64,000 nt of DNA, taken from assembly GCA_002366565.1 (NCBI GenBank), contig DFBJ01000013.1, positions 62,001 to 126,000 of the forward strand, in the 5' to 3' direction. Source of the stretch: Bacteriovoracaceae bacterium UBA3083 (GTDB taxonomy: Bacteria; Bdellovibrionota; Bacteriovoracia; Bacteriovoracales; Bacteriovoracaceae). The position numbers were made by a program, and so were the translations under genes. Positions 6,697-17,439 of the stretch are shown piece by piece (within the stretch, counting starts at the first letter, position 1; every line of letters begins with the position of its first letter). The notes beneath the pieces are model-generated. The model did not search any database, was not told the DNA's origin, and saw only the letters and a list, made by a program, of their open reading frames with translations.

Positions 6697-7977
6697 TTAT
6701 TTATTCTTCTTGTAACGTGGAGAATGTCTTCCACCGACTTGAGGTCTTTTCTTTGCAACTTTTTTAACAGGTTCTTTACTAGCATTAGATCTAGCAACTT
6801 TTTTCTTTGTTAGCTCTCTCTGCATTTTAGTATTAATTGTAGTTAGCTTAAGAAGAGATTGCTCCTTAATAGACTCATTAATTCTACCAATAAGATTTAA
6901 GTCTCTAGAAGTTACAAAGTTATATACATTACCTTTTCTTCCACCACGTCCTACACGACCACTTCTGTGAATATAGAAAACAGCTTCGAATGGAAGGTCA
7001 TAGTTAAGAACCCAGTTTAGAGAAGGAATATCAATTCCTCTAGCAGCGATATCAGTACATACCATGATTCCGCCTTTATCTCTAAACTTCTTCATAGAAG
7101 CATTTCTATCTTTTGCTTCCATCTCTCCGTTTAGTATAAAGAATCTCTTACTTGGATATTTTCCTTTTAAAAATTCATAAAGCTCAGTAGTTGTTTCTTT
7201 TCTATTACAGAAAATCATTCCACTACCATTTGCTTGTTTATCAATGAAAAGCTCAGTCATTTGATTCTTTTCTTTTTGACCTAGATCAATATTGAAAGTT
7301 TCAATATCTTGCTTGATTGAGTTTCCACCAACCTCAAGCATTTTGAAATCAACTTTACTAAAAACTTCTTCTTTGAATTTATCAAAGTCATTTGGCATCG
7401 TTGCTGAAATTAAACCAACAGTACAACCATCCCATTCACAGTATCCCCAAAGCTTTTGAATATCTTTGAAGAATCCCATATCTAAGAGAGTATCTGCTTC
7501 ATCTAGAATAAAGTATTTAACTTCACTAAGAGAGAGTTCTTTCTTCTCTAACATTTGAGCTAATCGTCCAGGACCTGTGATTAGAATATCCATTGCTGAA
7601 GTTCCAAGGTCTCTACTCTTTTGACCTTTTTCACCACCAAGTAATTGTCTTACTCTTAATTTTGCAAAGTGAGATATATCTTTGAACACTTGGTAAACTT
7701 GTGATGTCAGCTCTTTAGTTGGAAGTATGATTACAGCTTTTGGTGCTCCAAGAATAGGTTCAGCATTTCTGTCTTCATTTTCTTTTATACTTTGTACAAT
7801 TGGAAGTGCATAAGAAAGAGTTTTTCCTGTTCCTGTTTTACCTAGAAGTGAAATAGATTCACCATTAGCAAGTAGAGGTATTCCTTTTACTTGAACAGGA
7901 GTTGGAGATTTGAAGCCTTGATCTTCAATAAACTTAATCAAATCTGCGTTTTTTAACAATTCTTCAAAATTGGCCAT
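6697..7977 (-). CDS. DEAD-box ATP-dependent RNA helicase
   Basis: All core motifs are in order: Q-motif (SPTPVQ), motif I GKTGTGKT (46-53), PTKEL (Ia), GPGRL (Ib), DEAD (159-162), SAT (191-193), and in domain 2 TDIAARGID and HRSGRVGRGGRKG (motif VI). The C-terminal ~50 residues are a basic Lys/Arg tail suited to RNA binding, as in RhlE/CsdA-type helicases. These proteins remodel RNA in ribosome assembly and decay. An upstream TTG (7995) is in frame, but AAGGAAG lies seven bases before the ATG at 7977, which I take as the start. Downstream it runs into the lipoprotein gene. A second DEAD-box gene lies at the right edge of the window. Confidence 0.92.
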   Translation of the reverse strand: MANFEELLKNADLIKFIEDQGFKSPTPVQVKGIPLLANGESISLLGKTGTGKTLSYALPIVQSIKENEDRNAEPILGAPKAVIILPTKELTSQVYQVFKDISHFAKLRVRQLLGGEKGQKSRDLGTSAMDILITGPGRLAQMLEKKELSLSEVKYFILDEADTLLDMGFFKDIQKLWGYCEWDGCTVGLISATMPNDFDKFKEEVFSKVDFKMLEVGGNSIKQDIETFNIDLGQKEKNQMTELFIDKQANGSGMIFCNRKETTTELYEFLKGKYPSKRFFILNGEMEAKDRNASMKKFRDKGGIMVCTDIAARGIDIPSLNWVLNYDLPFEAVFYIHRSGRVGRGGRKGNVYNFVTSRDLNLIGRINESIKEQSLLKLTTINTKMQRELTKKKVARSNASKEPVKKVAKKRPQVGGRHSPRYKKNK

Positions 7978-8099
7978 CTTTCTTTCTTCCTTCAATAAAT
8001 TATAAGTCTTCGATTTTTAACAAATGAGACACTTAAAGTCATCACCTTTAAATTAATTACATGGATAATTTTCTGTTTAATATTGGATAGTTAGGAGTC

Positions 8100-8131
8100 A
8101 AAAAAGATTGGCCCCAAGAAATGGGGCCAAT
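8100..8131 (-). terminator. Rho-independent terminator after outer-membrane protein gene
   Basis: Read on the minus strand, ATTGGCCCC and GGGGCCAAT (9-bp perfect stem, 8107-8115/8123-8131) with a 7-base loop is followed by six T (8100-8105). It ends the transcript of the gene at 8143-9426. Confidence 0.92.
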
Positions 8132-8142
8132 TAAGTGTTAAT

Positions 8143-9426
8143 TTAGAAGAATAATCTGAAATTTCCAGAGTAGTAATTTGATACTTTGATGTCATCAACA
8201 CTATCTTTAACTGCAAATTTTCCTTCAAGATCAAGTTGTAGAAGCCATAATTTAGCTTGTACACCTAGAGTGAAGTGTTCAACATCAACTTGAGTTCTAA
8301 AGTTTAAAGCAAGTCTTTCTTCCCAAGCATGCATCCCCCAGTTTGCACCAATATATAGTCCATCGGCAGCACTATAACCACTTCTCATGTGAGTTCCGGC
8401 GTATGGTGAAAGCTTAAAGAAGCTTGGCATATAATCAGCTTGAGCGTGAAGTCTTATAAGAGCACTGTTTCCAAAAGAAGGAGTTCCCTCTTCTTCAGAA
8501 GAGATCTCAGCAAGCTTAACTTCTTCAACAGAAGCAAATGCTGAGTAGTTAGAGTTCTTATAACCAAATCTATAATCAATAGCTGCATTGATAAGTGTAT
8601 TTTCAGCAGTATCAATATTACCACCACCACCAAGTAGTAGAACACCATCAACACTCTTCTGAATATCTAATCTTCCAAGACCATAAAGTCCGAAAGTACC
8701 AAAGAAATGCTCACCTTTTGTATAATCAAACCAAAGACCTGCTTTAGCTTCAACTTTTGCATAAACATCAACTGCAGGAGTATCTGTAGTAGTTGTTGCA
8801 ATTGAAGACTCATAAGGAATTTTTGTTACGTTATAAGTATCCTTTATGTAATCAGCTTGAGCTTGTGAAATGTCACCCGAAGATACACAAAAAACTAATA
8901 AATCATCTCCATCACTAAGACCTGGATCAGAAAGACAACTCTTAAGAGAAGATCTTACATTTGCTGGGATTTGATCTAGATTATCAATAATTGTAGAGAT
9001 ACTGCTCTGCTCTTTCTTAGGAGTTAATACAGCTAATATACCACCACCAAATCTAAGGTTTGGTTCGAAATCTATATCAAATGCTTTAAAAGAAAATAAT
9101 GGAATTCCAAAATCAACTTTTGCTCTTAGAACTTGCTCTTTATCATAGTACTTCTCTAATATTTCATTTGCCTCATCAAGGTCATTAGAAACATTTCCTG
9201 AGTTTATTTCACCAATTCTCTCAGCATCATCAACTAGGTCCATTGCATCTGTAGTAATTGCACCATTAATATTTAAATAGAAATCATGCCCGTAAGGTCT
9301 AAGCATTTCTTGAGTTTTAAATCTGTCATCGATCAGTTTAGCACGATCAACGATATCATACGAAAATGTATTCGCAGTCAAAAGCCCTAAACATCCTGTT
9401 AGGACAATATTCTTCCAAGTAATCAT
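8143..9426 (-). CDS. Predicted outer-membrane beta-barrel protein
   Basis: A 427-residue protein with an N-terminal signal peptide (hydrophobic CLGLLTANTFS, cleavage near TFS). It has many short amphipathic strands with alternating hydrophobic residues and a C-terminal strand ending in phenylalanine (GNFRLFF), the usual BAM recognition signature. A ~45-residue insert with two Cys around 166-184 may be an extracellular or periplasmic loop closed by a disulfide. The family is not recognised. It has a GGGAG ribosome site and its own terminator, so it is a monocistronic gene, and the strong SD and terminator hint at high expression. It diverges from the FHA-RDD gene. Confidence 0.7.
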   Translation of the reverse strand: MITWKNIVLTGCLGLLTANTFSYDIVDRAKLIDDRFKTQEMLRPYGHDFYLNINGAITTDAMDLVDDAERIGEINSGNVSNDLDEANEILEKYYDKEQVLRAKVDFGIPLFSFKAFDIDFEPNLRFGGGILAVLTPKKEQSSISTIIDNLDQIPANVRSSLKSCLSDPGLSDGDDLLVFCVSSGDISQAQADYIKDTYNVTKIPYESSIATTTTDTPAVDVYAKVEAKAGLWFDYTKGEHFFGTFGLYGLGRLDIQKSVDGVLLLGGGGNIDTAENTLINAAIDYRFGYKNSNYSAFASVEEVKLAEISSEEEGTPSFGNSALIRLHAQADYMPSFFKLSPYAGTHMRSGYSAADGLYIGANWGMHAWEERLALNFRTQVDVEHFTLGVQAKLWLLQLDLEGKFAVKDSVDDIKVSNYYSGNFRLFF

Positions 9427-9553
9427 TCACACTCTCCCTGTGTTTTAAATTTCCTCTATTATCAAGATATTAAAGGATATATTCTACAGGGAAAATTTGT
9501 TTATTTATAAATAAAATAAAAGTAATTTTTCATGACGATTGAGTAGTAATAGC

Positions 9554-9581
9554 TTGCATATAGAGTCAGTTACTTTAAAAT
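9554..9581 (+). promoter_or_regulatory. Sigma70-type promoter of FHA-RDD gene
   Basis: TTGCAT (9554-9559), a 16-base spacer and TAAAAT (9576-9581), 35 bases upstream of the TTG start at 9616. The rest of the 189-base divergent gap is A+T rich and must also hold the promoter of the outer-membrane protein gene, which I cannot place. Confidence 0.55.
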
Positions 9582-9615
9582 AAAATTATAGAAAAATTAA
9601 ATAAGGTATTCATTC

Positions 9616-11826
9616 TTGAGCAAAAAAATCAATTACGAACTAGATATACGCTTTCCTGATCAATCTCCTCATAGAGAGATAATAACTAATAAGCTGTCTC
9701 TAGGTAGCTCAAGTAAATGTGACCTTTGCATAGAAGACTATAACTTATCTCCACTTCACCTAAGCTTTAGAACTCACAATGGCATACTCTCTCTACACAA
9801 TCTTGGAGGGACAAATACTACAACTCTTGGAGCTCAAGAATTACTCCATGGGAAAATGTATATACTAAATATTGGAGATAATTTAAAGGCCGGCGATATT
9901 GAAATTTTAATTAGAGAAGGAGAATTCATAGAAGAAGACGATACTCCTGATGAATTAAAAGAACTCTTTGAGGAAGCGACTGATCCAAACGTTGTAATTC
10001 CAACCGAAGACCTTATTAGTTATGATGAAGCCTCTCCTTCAGAATTACTGCATGATGAGGAATATGAAGATGAGCCTGAGGGTGAAAAGCAATTTAACTT
10101 TCAAGATGCTAATGAACTTATTGATGACGACGAAGAGTACGAGGAAGAAGAAAGTGACAATAAATCTATCGTTCAAAAGTTAACTAATATTTTTAAGTCT
10201 CCAAAGATAGATATACAAAAAGATATTATAAAAAATAATAAAAATATATCTATTACTAAAGTTGCTCCAGGCTTCTTTCTAAGGTTTTTTTCTTTTATAT
10301 CTTTAACAGCATTAAGCTATACAATTGTAGACCAACTATTCCCAATACTAGAAGTCGATACACATATTGATTCTCATCTAATTGAATTACAGAAGCTACT
10401 TACAGAAATACCATACTCAAAATATCTTAACTTAACAGTGTTGAAGGTTGCTTTAACTTACTTAGTTCTTGATATATTTACAACATTACTTATAGGTCAA
10501 AGTTTAACTTACTCCTTACTAGGAATTAGAAATGCTGATGGAGCTATAGCAAAAAGAATAAAAGGTGTTATCAGAAGTTTGATTGGAATAGTGACTGCTC
10601 CATTTTTAATTTTTGATCTTCCTTGTATTATTAAGAAGAGAACACTCAAAGAATTCATCTCAAGGTCCAATTTACATGCACCATCTAGGATTCTACAGTT
10701 CTTAGGGATTTTTATAATCACTCCCCTGCTAATATTAAGTCCACTTTATACTCCTATTCTCATTAATCTTGAAAAATTTAAAGCAACTGAAGTTGTTGAG
10801 CAACGTCCCGTTTCTTTTTCAAAAAATCAAAAGCTCATTGCTAAGGAATGGTCTAGTGCAAATCTTAAATTAAATTTTAAAGGAAATGTATCAGAAAGAC
10901 TTTTAGTTCTTCCAAGCGTAAAAGCAACTAAGAATTCTCTCAAATCTTCTATTAAAATAAATAGCATTAAGAATTTAAACTCTTGGACAAATGTATCTTA
11001 TCTAAATGAAGTAGATTTTATTAATAGTATTCGTCCATTATTAGCCCTTAATCCAATGTCTTCTATCCACTATCCAGAACTATCTTCAGAAATTCATACG
11101 GAAAAAGATGGAGATAAACTATCAACACTAGCTTTTAATCAACTGTTCTTATTACTAAAAAGATCTATAAATCTTGACCCTTTATTATTTCAAGATATCT
11201 TTCTAAACCACGGGCCCTTCTTAAAAGACTTAATAGGAATAAATAAACTTCTAACTGAAAACCTTAATATTCAAGAAAATGACTCTTTAACTGTATTTAA
11301 GAATAACGATAAAATTTTAATTGGAAATACTAATAGAACAACCAAAACAATTAGAACAAAATATTTAATAATTACACGAAATTTAGTTTCAACTAACTTT
11401 AGAGTGAGCACTCCGAAGAAGTACTTTAAGTACACTTCAAAAATGGTAGAGAATTTATTCCAAAACTCTACCGCTTACAAAATAACAAAGTCATCAGAAA
11501 AATTTAACTGGGCAAACACACTAGATACTTTAACTTCCATCACAGAGACTAAGAAAGACTTAGAAGACTCAGAGCTTTCTCATATTTATGAATACTATTT
11601 TGAGTTTACGAGAAAGTATTTAGCTGAAATGGCCAATCAGAAAGAAGAAGACAAGACAGTATTTAAAAAGTCGCTAATTTCTGAAATTGAGAATATTACA
11701 GACTATCTAGAGTCTACTCTTGAATTTAATGAATTCCAGAAAGTTTCAGAACTAAACGTCTCTCTAAAAAGACTTATTGAGAAGTTTGAGGGTGAAGATT
11801 TAGAGTTTTTTAGTATAAATGAGTAA
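9616..11826 (+). CDS. FHA domain - RDD membrane domain fusion protein
   Basis: Residues ~1-100 form a forkhead-associated domain (LSLGSSSKCDLCIED, SPLHLSF, NLGGTN, then GDNLKAGDIEI), which in the family binds phosphothreonine. A very acidic linker follows (about 105-185, Glu/Asp runs). Residues ~215-345 form an RDD membrane domain with three or four hydrophobic helices and the GQSLTYSLLGIR signature. A further membrane helix (ITPLLILSPLYTP) leads to a ~380-residue soluble C-terminal region of unknown type. The start is TTG, with AAGG nine bases upstream. The domain order suggests a membrane protein whose cytoplasmic FHA head senses Ser/Thr phosphorylation. No kinase gene lies nearby. Confidence 0.75.
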   Translation: MSKKINYELDIRFPDQSPHREIITNKLSLGSSSKCDLCIEDYNLSPLHLSFRTHNGILSLHNLGGTNTTTLGAQELLHGKMYILNIGDNLKAGDIEILIREGEFIEEDDTPDELKELFEEATDPNVVIPTEDLISYDEASPSELLHDEEYEDEPEGEKQFNFQDANELIDDDEEYEEEESDNKSIVQKLTNIFKSPKIDIQKDIIKNNKNISITKVAPGFFLRFFSFISLTALSYTIVDQLFPILEVDTHIDSHLIELQKLLTEIPYSKYLNLTVLKVALTYLVLDIFTTLLIGQSLTYSLLGIRNADGAIAKRIKGVIRSLIGIVTAPFLIFDLPCIIKKRTLKEFISRSNLHAPSRILQFLGIFIITPLLILSPLYTPILINLEKFKATEVVEQRPVSFSKNQKLIAKEWSSANLKLNFKGNVSERLLVLPSVKATKNSLKSSIKINSIKNLNSWTNVSYLNEVDFINSIRPLLALNPMSSIHYPELSSEIHTEKDGDKLSTLAFNQLFLLLKRSINLDPLLFQDIFLNHGPFLKDLIGINKLLTENLNIQENDSLTVFKNNDKILIGNTNRTTKTIRTKYLIITRNLVSTNFRVSTPKKYFKYTSKMVENLFQNSTAYKITKSSEKFNWANTLDTLTSITETKKDLEDSELSHIYEYYFEFTRKYLAEMANQKEEDKTVFKKSLISEIENITDYLESTLEFNEFQKVSELNVSLKRLIEKFEGEDLEFFSINE

Positions 11827-11897
11827 AAATACTATGGAAATCATTCACATTTTCACTAATTAACTAGAAATTCTCCTAAATTTCTGTCATAAAAATC

Positions 11898-11903
11898 TAT
11901 AAT
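11898..11903 (+). promoter_or_regulatory. Consensus -10 box upstream of tgt
   Basis: A TATAAT 21 bases upstream of the tgt start, in the 98-base gap after the FHA-RDD gene. No good -35 box is visible at 16-18 bases. Confidence 0.45.
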
Positions 11904-11909
11904 CTATAG

Positions 11910-13061
<1,152 letters not shown>

Positions 13062-13069
13062 TTTACTTC

Positions 13070-13097
13070 AAAGGGCCTATTTAATGGCCCTTTTTTT
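13070..13097 (+). terminator. Rho-independent terminator after tgt
   Basis: AAAGGGCC (13070-13077) pairs with GGCCCTTT (13086-13093), an 8-base loop between, running into seven T. Confidence 0.92.
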
Positions 13098-13151
13098 ATG
13101 TATATAATTCAAGATTAATGAAAGTTTTTTCATATTCATATATAAGAACTT

Positions 13152-14117
13152 ATGTACAAAACTATCTTCTTAGCACTTCTATCTCTATCATCTTATGCCT
13201 CAATCAATGAGGTTGAATTCAATAATATTCCAAAGCAAGTCCTCGAAGTAATGAATGCTGAAATTCAAGAATCAGGTCTAGATATTAAGCTCAACTTGAA
13301 TTGGGAAAGTGAAATAAAAAATGCTGGAGCTAGTAGAAATGAAAACTCAGGGCTAATAAATTTATATGGTGGTTATGCCCGAATTAAAGAAGTGACTAAA
13401 GAGAGTTTTGCTCAAACGACTTGCCATGAATTAGGACACCTTATCAGTAAAGGCTATAGAGTAATGCCTACACTAAAATATGCTTCAGAATCTGAGGCAG
13501 ATTACTTTGCTACAAAAACTTGTCTACGAAAGTACTTCTCTAAATTCCCAACCAATAGAACTCCAACAAAGTGGCAAATAGCTCAGTGTAATAAGACAGG
13601 CCCTAAGAACTTATCCCTTTGTACAGACCTTTTAATTTCTTCGAAAGACTCGCTACAAGTAGACAAGTCTCTTACACCAAACCAAGAATGGGAAGATCAT
13701 ACTCAACTAGATACTTCAAAAACAGATATAACACTCTACAATGGTTATGCTACTGTAGGATGTAGATATACAAGCTATGTTCATGGCGCCTTAAATCTAG
13801 AGAGACCATCTTGTTGGTTAAATGATAAATCCAAATTATCAAATGAAGAATATCTACTTGATGTTGATTATCCAGAAGCTATGTATGTAGCAGATGTTAA
13901 AAATATATCCAAAACACACTATGGATGTACCTTTGAATTAAAAAATATATCTTTCTTTAGAGGAAGCTTTTTAGACCCATTAGATATGGGAGAGGTACTT
14001 GGGGAAAAAATATACGTTTACGGAAAATGTAAAGTAAGTGAAAGTAAATCAAGCTCAGGAACAATTAGCTTATTCAAAGATAAGTTCTACTATAATCTAG
14101 AAGCAAGAGATAAATAG
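13152..14117 (+). CDS. Secreted zinc metallopeptidase-like protein (HELGH)
   Basis: Signal peptide MYKTIFLALLSLSSYA. The mature protein has HELGH (92-96) and, about 16 residues on, SESEADYFA, a gluzincin-like third ligand in the style of M48/M56 peptidases. The C-terminal half (about 190-321) contains six Cys and an immunoglobulin-like strand pattern. The exact family is unclear. The ATG has no Shine-Dalgarno. TATATA ends seven bases before it, so the mRNA may be leaderless. It converges on the papain-like lipoprotein gene with nine bases between the stops. Confidence 0.65.
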   Translation: MYKTIFLALLSLSSYASINEVEFNNIPKQVLEVMNAEIQESGLDIKLNLNWESEIKNAGASRNENSGLINLYGGYARIKEVTKESFAQTTCHELGHLISKGYRVMPTLKYASESEADYFATKTCLRKYFSKFPTNRTPTKWQIAQCNKTGPKNLSLCTDLLISSKDSLQVDKSLTPNQEWEDHTQLDTSKTDITLYNGYATVGCRYTSYVHGALNLERPSCWLNDKSKLSNEEYLLDVDYPEAMYVADVKNISKTHYGCTFELKNISFFRGSFLDPLDMGEVLGEKIYVYGKCKVSESKSSSGTISLFKDKFYYNLEARDK

Positions 14118-14126
14118 AAGGGCCAA

Positions 14127-15275
14127 CTACTGTCCACAACCCTTTTCTTTATCACAATGATCTTTAAGGTTTTCTATTTGAGTCAAAGTATCTGGGTTAT
14201 CATTAAAGGCCAACTCTACTCCACCTAGATCTCTCCACCCAGAATAATAAACTCCTCCATCTGAATTAATAACCATTCGATCAGAACAACTTTCTTTGGT
14301 CCTGTCTATTCTGCTTCTATAGCGATTGTTGTCTCTAATACAAAGAATCGTTTTGCCATTCTTATCAATTATATAATCAGATACTAAAACAGCGTGAGTT
14401 TCCATCATTTTATTTTTTTTAGTAAAAACAATTTGAGGTTGCTGGTTATTATCAATCTTTTCTTTAATTACTTTGAAGAATTTTTCAGACTCTTCTCGCT
14501 TCATAGCACCAGTTGCAAGACCAACACTTAACCCCTGAGTACTCATAGCTCTATTTGCCCAACTATGAGCAACTTTGTCAGCTATATAACTCTCAAGGCC
14601 AGGCACACCTGATAACTCTCTTAAGTTTTTAATACCTGGAAACTTTGTTGGCTTATTATCGACAATATTATCAATAAGTTCCTTATAGTAACTCAACGCT
14701 TTACTCTGTTCTGAACGATCTTTAGAATTTAAACTATATTTTGGTTTTGCATTTTCATCAAAAAATGCCAGACGATTAAATTTACTTGTCACTGAAGCAT
14801 GCCCCCAGCAAAACCCTTGAGTAGCTTCAATGTCACCACCACCTCCACCATTTCGAAATGAAAGAGAATTATCTCTGGTGGTTAAATCTGACATCTTCTT
14901 TAGATCTGGACGCTTGAATATCTCAAATCCCTCTGGACACATTCTAGAACAAGGGCACTCATCAACACTACAACTTCCCCATGGAACACAAGAACATACA
15001 TTCTCTCTAATAGCATCAGTTATATTTTGAATTCCCTCCATACCAGGAAGTACAGACTTTCTCTTAACCCAACACTCTGTAGGAATAGGTGCTTTACTTG
15101 CCTTTTCTTCCAAGTCTTCATAGGCGCTATCGCTTAAGTAGTTACCGACTGCTTGAAATGGCTTTGAAACTAGATTCTTTACTGCATATCCAGCACCAAG
15201 CATATCTTGATTACAACTTGTAAAAAGTAGAAGAAGAGCTAGTGATAAGATATTTATTATATTTGCTCTTCTCAC
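14127..15275 (-). CDS. Lipoprotein with papain-like cysteine peptidase features
   Basis: Lipobox LLFTSC (Cys21). A cysteine-rich segment at 94-113 (CSC, SC, CPC, MC) could be a disulfide knot. Gln153 and Cys156 (ATQGFCWGHA) look like the oxyanion Gln and nucleophile of a papain-fold enzyme. His294 (METHAVLVSDY) and Asp315/Asn316 (CIRDNN) are placed as the other catalytic residues. The arrangement is what C1/C39-like enzymes show, but I cannot name a family. The start is GTG and its first bases overlap the TGA of the upstream gene (GTGA), so the two are coupled. Confidence 0.65.
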   Translation of the reverse strand: MRRANIINILSLALLLLFTSCNQDMLGAGYAVKNLVSKPFQAVGNYLSDSAYEDLEEKASKAPIPTECWVKRKSVLPGMEGIQNITDAIRENVCSCVPWGSCSVDECPCSRMCPEGFEIFKRPDLKKMSDLTTRDNSLSFRNGGGGGDIEATQGFCWGHASVTSKFNRLAFFDENAKPKYSLNSKDRSEQSKALSYYKELIDNIVDNKPTKFPGIKNLRELSGVPGLESYIADKVAHSWANRAMSTQGLSVGLATGAMKREESEKFFKVIKEKIDNNQQPQIVFTKKNKMMETHAVLVSDYIIDKNGKTILCIRDNNRYRSRIDRTKESCSDRMVINSDGGVYYSGWRDLGGVELAFNDNPDTLTQIENLKDHCDKEKGCGQ

Positions 15276-16066
15276 TTTAAATCTCCAAGTATTTTAACTA
15301 AGTACAGTCTTGAGCTCTCTTGATCTTTAACAGCTTTTTCAACATTGAGTATATCGTTCTTACTTAATTTCTTTCCACCTTGATATTTAATAAGGGCCTT
15401 ACATGCCTCAATGCTCCAAGCAATTGAGTTAGGGTAAGCATCTACTTTACTTTTACAAGCAAGGTCTAGTTTCTGACTTCCCATAACAGCAGACCTTAAG
15501 AAGTCGTATTGCAACTTAGTAGAAAGGTCTCTATCTTCAACACTTTTAGAGTTAATAAGAGAAAGCGCTTCTTTATATTTTTTATCGGCAATTAGTCTTT
15601 TAATTGAGCTTTGTTTTGTGAACTCTCCATAGAAACCTTGGTAGTCTTTAGTCCCACCTTCAGAGAAGAAGCTTGTGTTAATGAAGTTCATATATTTTTT
15701 TATTCCCACATCTTCTATTTTTTTAGTTTTAGTGAAGTAGTCTAATGCTCTATTGTATGTTTTTTTAGAGATAGACTTTGATGATGCATATTCAATTGCA
15801 AGAAGGTTTATGTAGGCTTCTGTTTTATCAGAAGTAACATTGAGTTTTAGAGCTTTTTCATAATACTCTAAAGACTTATCGTAGAATTTGTAATTGTAGA
15901 GTTCTCTACCCGCAAGGTTATATAAGAGAAATTTATCTTCATCACTTGAGTTTTTCTTTTTAATTTCTTCAAGAAATATCTTTTCGACAGCGGCTACATT
16001 CTTATTACTTTCAAAGGCGAATGTATTTTGAAATACCAACAGTATTAGAAGTAAAAATAGTTTCAT
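15272..16066 (-). CDS. Periplasmic TPR-like repeat protein
   Basis: From the ATG at 16066 the protein starts with a signal peptide (MKLFLLLILLVFQNTFAFES) and has AAAGGT four bases upstream; a longer frame to 16132 lacks these features. Residues ~45-110 form helix pairs of tetratricopeptide type (YNLAGRELYNYKFYDKSLEY and YEKALKLN..TEAYINLLAIEYA). The rest is also helical. TPR proteins hold protein partners. Its close coupling to the downstream papain-like lipoprotein suggests a joint envelope function. Confidence 0.65.
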   Translation of the reverse strand: MKLFLLLILLVFQNTFAFESNKNVAAVEKIFLEEIKKKNSSDEDKFLLYNLAGRELYNYKFYDKSLEYYEKALKLNVTSDKTEAYINLLAIEYASSKSISKKTYNRALDYFTKTKKIEDVGIKKYMNFINTSFFSEGGTKDYQGFYGEFTKQSSIKRLIADKKYKEALSLINSKSVEDRDLSTKLQYDFLRSAVMGSQKLDLACKSKVDAYPNSIAWSIEACKALIKYQGGKKLSKNDILNVEKAVKDQESSRLYLVKILGDLK

Positions 16067-16186
16067 AGTTACCTTTCTCTCATAGTCTGCTGAAAAGCAG
16101 TTACATACATTGTATATAATATCTGAGTTCAATGATAGAAGACTACTTTTTTACCTATTAACTAGTGGTAATCATGGAAAGGAGTA

Positions 16187-16223
16187 ACAAGATTTAAAGC
16201 ACTTAACGCCCTCTAAATCTTGT
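16187..16223 (-). terminator. Stem-loop after serC, possible terminator
   Basis: ACAAGATTTA (16187-16196) and TAAATCTTGT (16214-16223) form a 10-bp perfect stem just downstream of serC on the minus strand. The sequence after it is pyrimidine rich (TTACTCCTTTCC) rather than a clean T run, so termination is likely but weaker than elsewhere. Confidence 0.5.
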
Positions 16224-16235
16224 CACTTTAATAAA

Positions 16236-17351
16236 TTATTCTTCGATGGCCATAGAAATCATTTTTGTCAGCTTCTCTAGGTCTTCTAATTTTACATTAT
16301 GAAATAGAGATATTCTGAATTGATTACGACCGAGTTTTCTGTAAGCATCAATCCCATTTACTGAACCTTCAGCTGCAAAAACTTTAATTAATGCTGCCGC
16401 ATCATACTTTTCATCTAGGTCAATTGTTGCAACAGCTCTAGATCTAAACTTATCGTCTTCTACATAACAGCTTAAATAATCTTTTTCTGCCGCCCAACCA
16501 TATAGTAAGCTCGCCTTCTTTTCAGCGTACTCAATTGCTTTCTCATAACCACCAAATTCGTTCATAAGCTTTACTTGCTCATTTAAAAAGAAAATAGTCG
16601 AGATCGATGGAGTATTATACGTTTGGTTTTTCTTACCATTACTAATCGCTGCGTCCCAGCTCATAATACCTGGAATATATCTATCTTTAGCTTCTTCAAT
16701 TTCTTTAGATCTAGCAATTGCTTTAGGAGACATAATCGCAACCCAAAGACCACCTTCAGAGGCAAATACTTTTTGAGGAGAAAAGAAAAAGACATCTGTC
16801 TTAGAAACATCACATGCTACTTGCCCAGCACCACTTGTTGCGTCAACACATAGTAAAGTGTCATCCCCTACATCAGGTAAACTATCAATTTGAACTCCTG
16901 TAGAAGTTTCATTTAATGTTGTAGCTATAAGATCTGAACCTTCAACATCAGTTGTGATAACTCCATGCCCGTATTCTGAAGCGACTTCACTTGCTTCAAT
17001 CCATGGTACAGAATTACTAGACTTGAACCACTTCTGAGAAAATTCTCCACAAGTAAAGTGAGTTGCTTTATTCTTAACAAGCCCAAGCGCAATCATATCA
17101 AATAAAAATGTTGCTCCACCATTACCAAGAACAACTTCATAGTCTGAAGGAATATTAAAAAACTTTGCAAGTCCTTCTTGTACTTCTTTTACAAGGTTCT
17201 TAACAGCTGGCTTTCTGTGTGATGTACCTATTAATGTATTTCCAGTTGCAGCTAATTTCTCTAGAAACTCAACAGGAACAAGTGAAGGTCCACAACCAAA
17301 ACGTGGGTCACTAGGTAATAATTCAGCCGGTGTTTTATAATTTTCAAACAT
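16236..17351 (-). CDS. serC: Phosphoserine aminotransferase (class V)
   Basis: SerC makes O-phospho-L-serine from 3-phosphohydroxypyruvate and glutamate with PLP. It shows RFGCGPSLVP, GTSHRKPAV, LGNGGATFLFD, CVDATSGAG and the PLP-lysine site FSPQKVFASEGG (Lys194). The layout and the extended C-terminus resemble the SerC form typical of Actinobacteria and Archaea (TIGR01366-like) rather than the E. coli form. AAGGAAGAG precedes the ATG. The gene stands alone between a stem-loop and a 120-base upstream gap. Confidence 0.9.
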   Translation of the reverse strand: MFENYKTPAELLPSDPRFGCGPSLVPVEFLEKLAATGNTLIGTSHRKPAVKNLVKEVQEGLAKFFNIPSDYEVVLGNGGATFLFDMIALGLVKNKATHFTCGEFSQKWFKSSNSVPWIEASEVASEYGHGVITTDVEGSDLIATTLNETSTGVQIDSLPDVGDDTLLCVDATSGAGQVACDVSKTDVFFFSPQKVFASEGGLWVAIMSPKAIARSKEIEEAKDRYIPGIMSWDAAISNGKKNQTYNTPSISTIFFLNEQVKLMNEFGGYEKAIEYAEKKASLLYGWAAEKDYLSCYVEDDKFRSRAVATIDLDEKYDAAALIKVFAAEGSVNGIDAYRKLGRNQFRISLFHNVKLEDLEKLTKMISMAIEE

Positions 17352-17439
17352 ATCTCTTCCTTGGTAAATATTTCTCCTAATAATATGCCTTATTCATACT
17401 TTGAACAATGATTTTATTTTTGTTCAACCCTTTATTTAG

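Noticed and set aside
6654..6797. 48-residue N-terminal extension of the small lipoprotein
   Set aside because: It would run through the 3' end of the helicase gene and bury the lipoprotein signal peptide.
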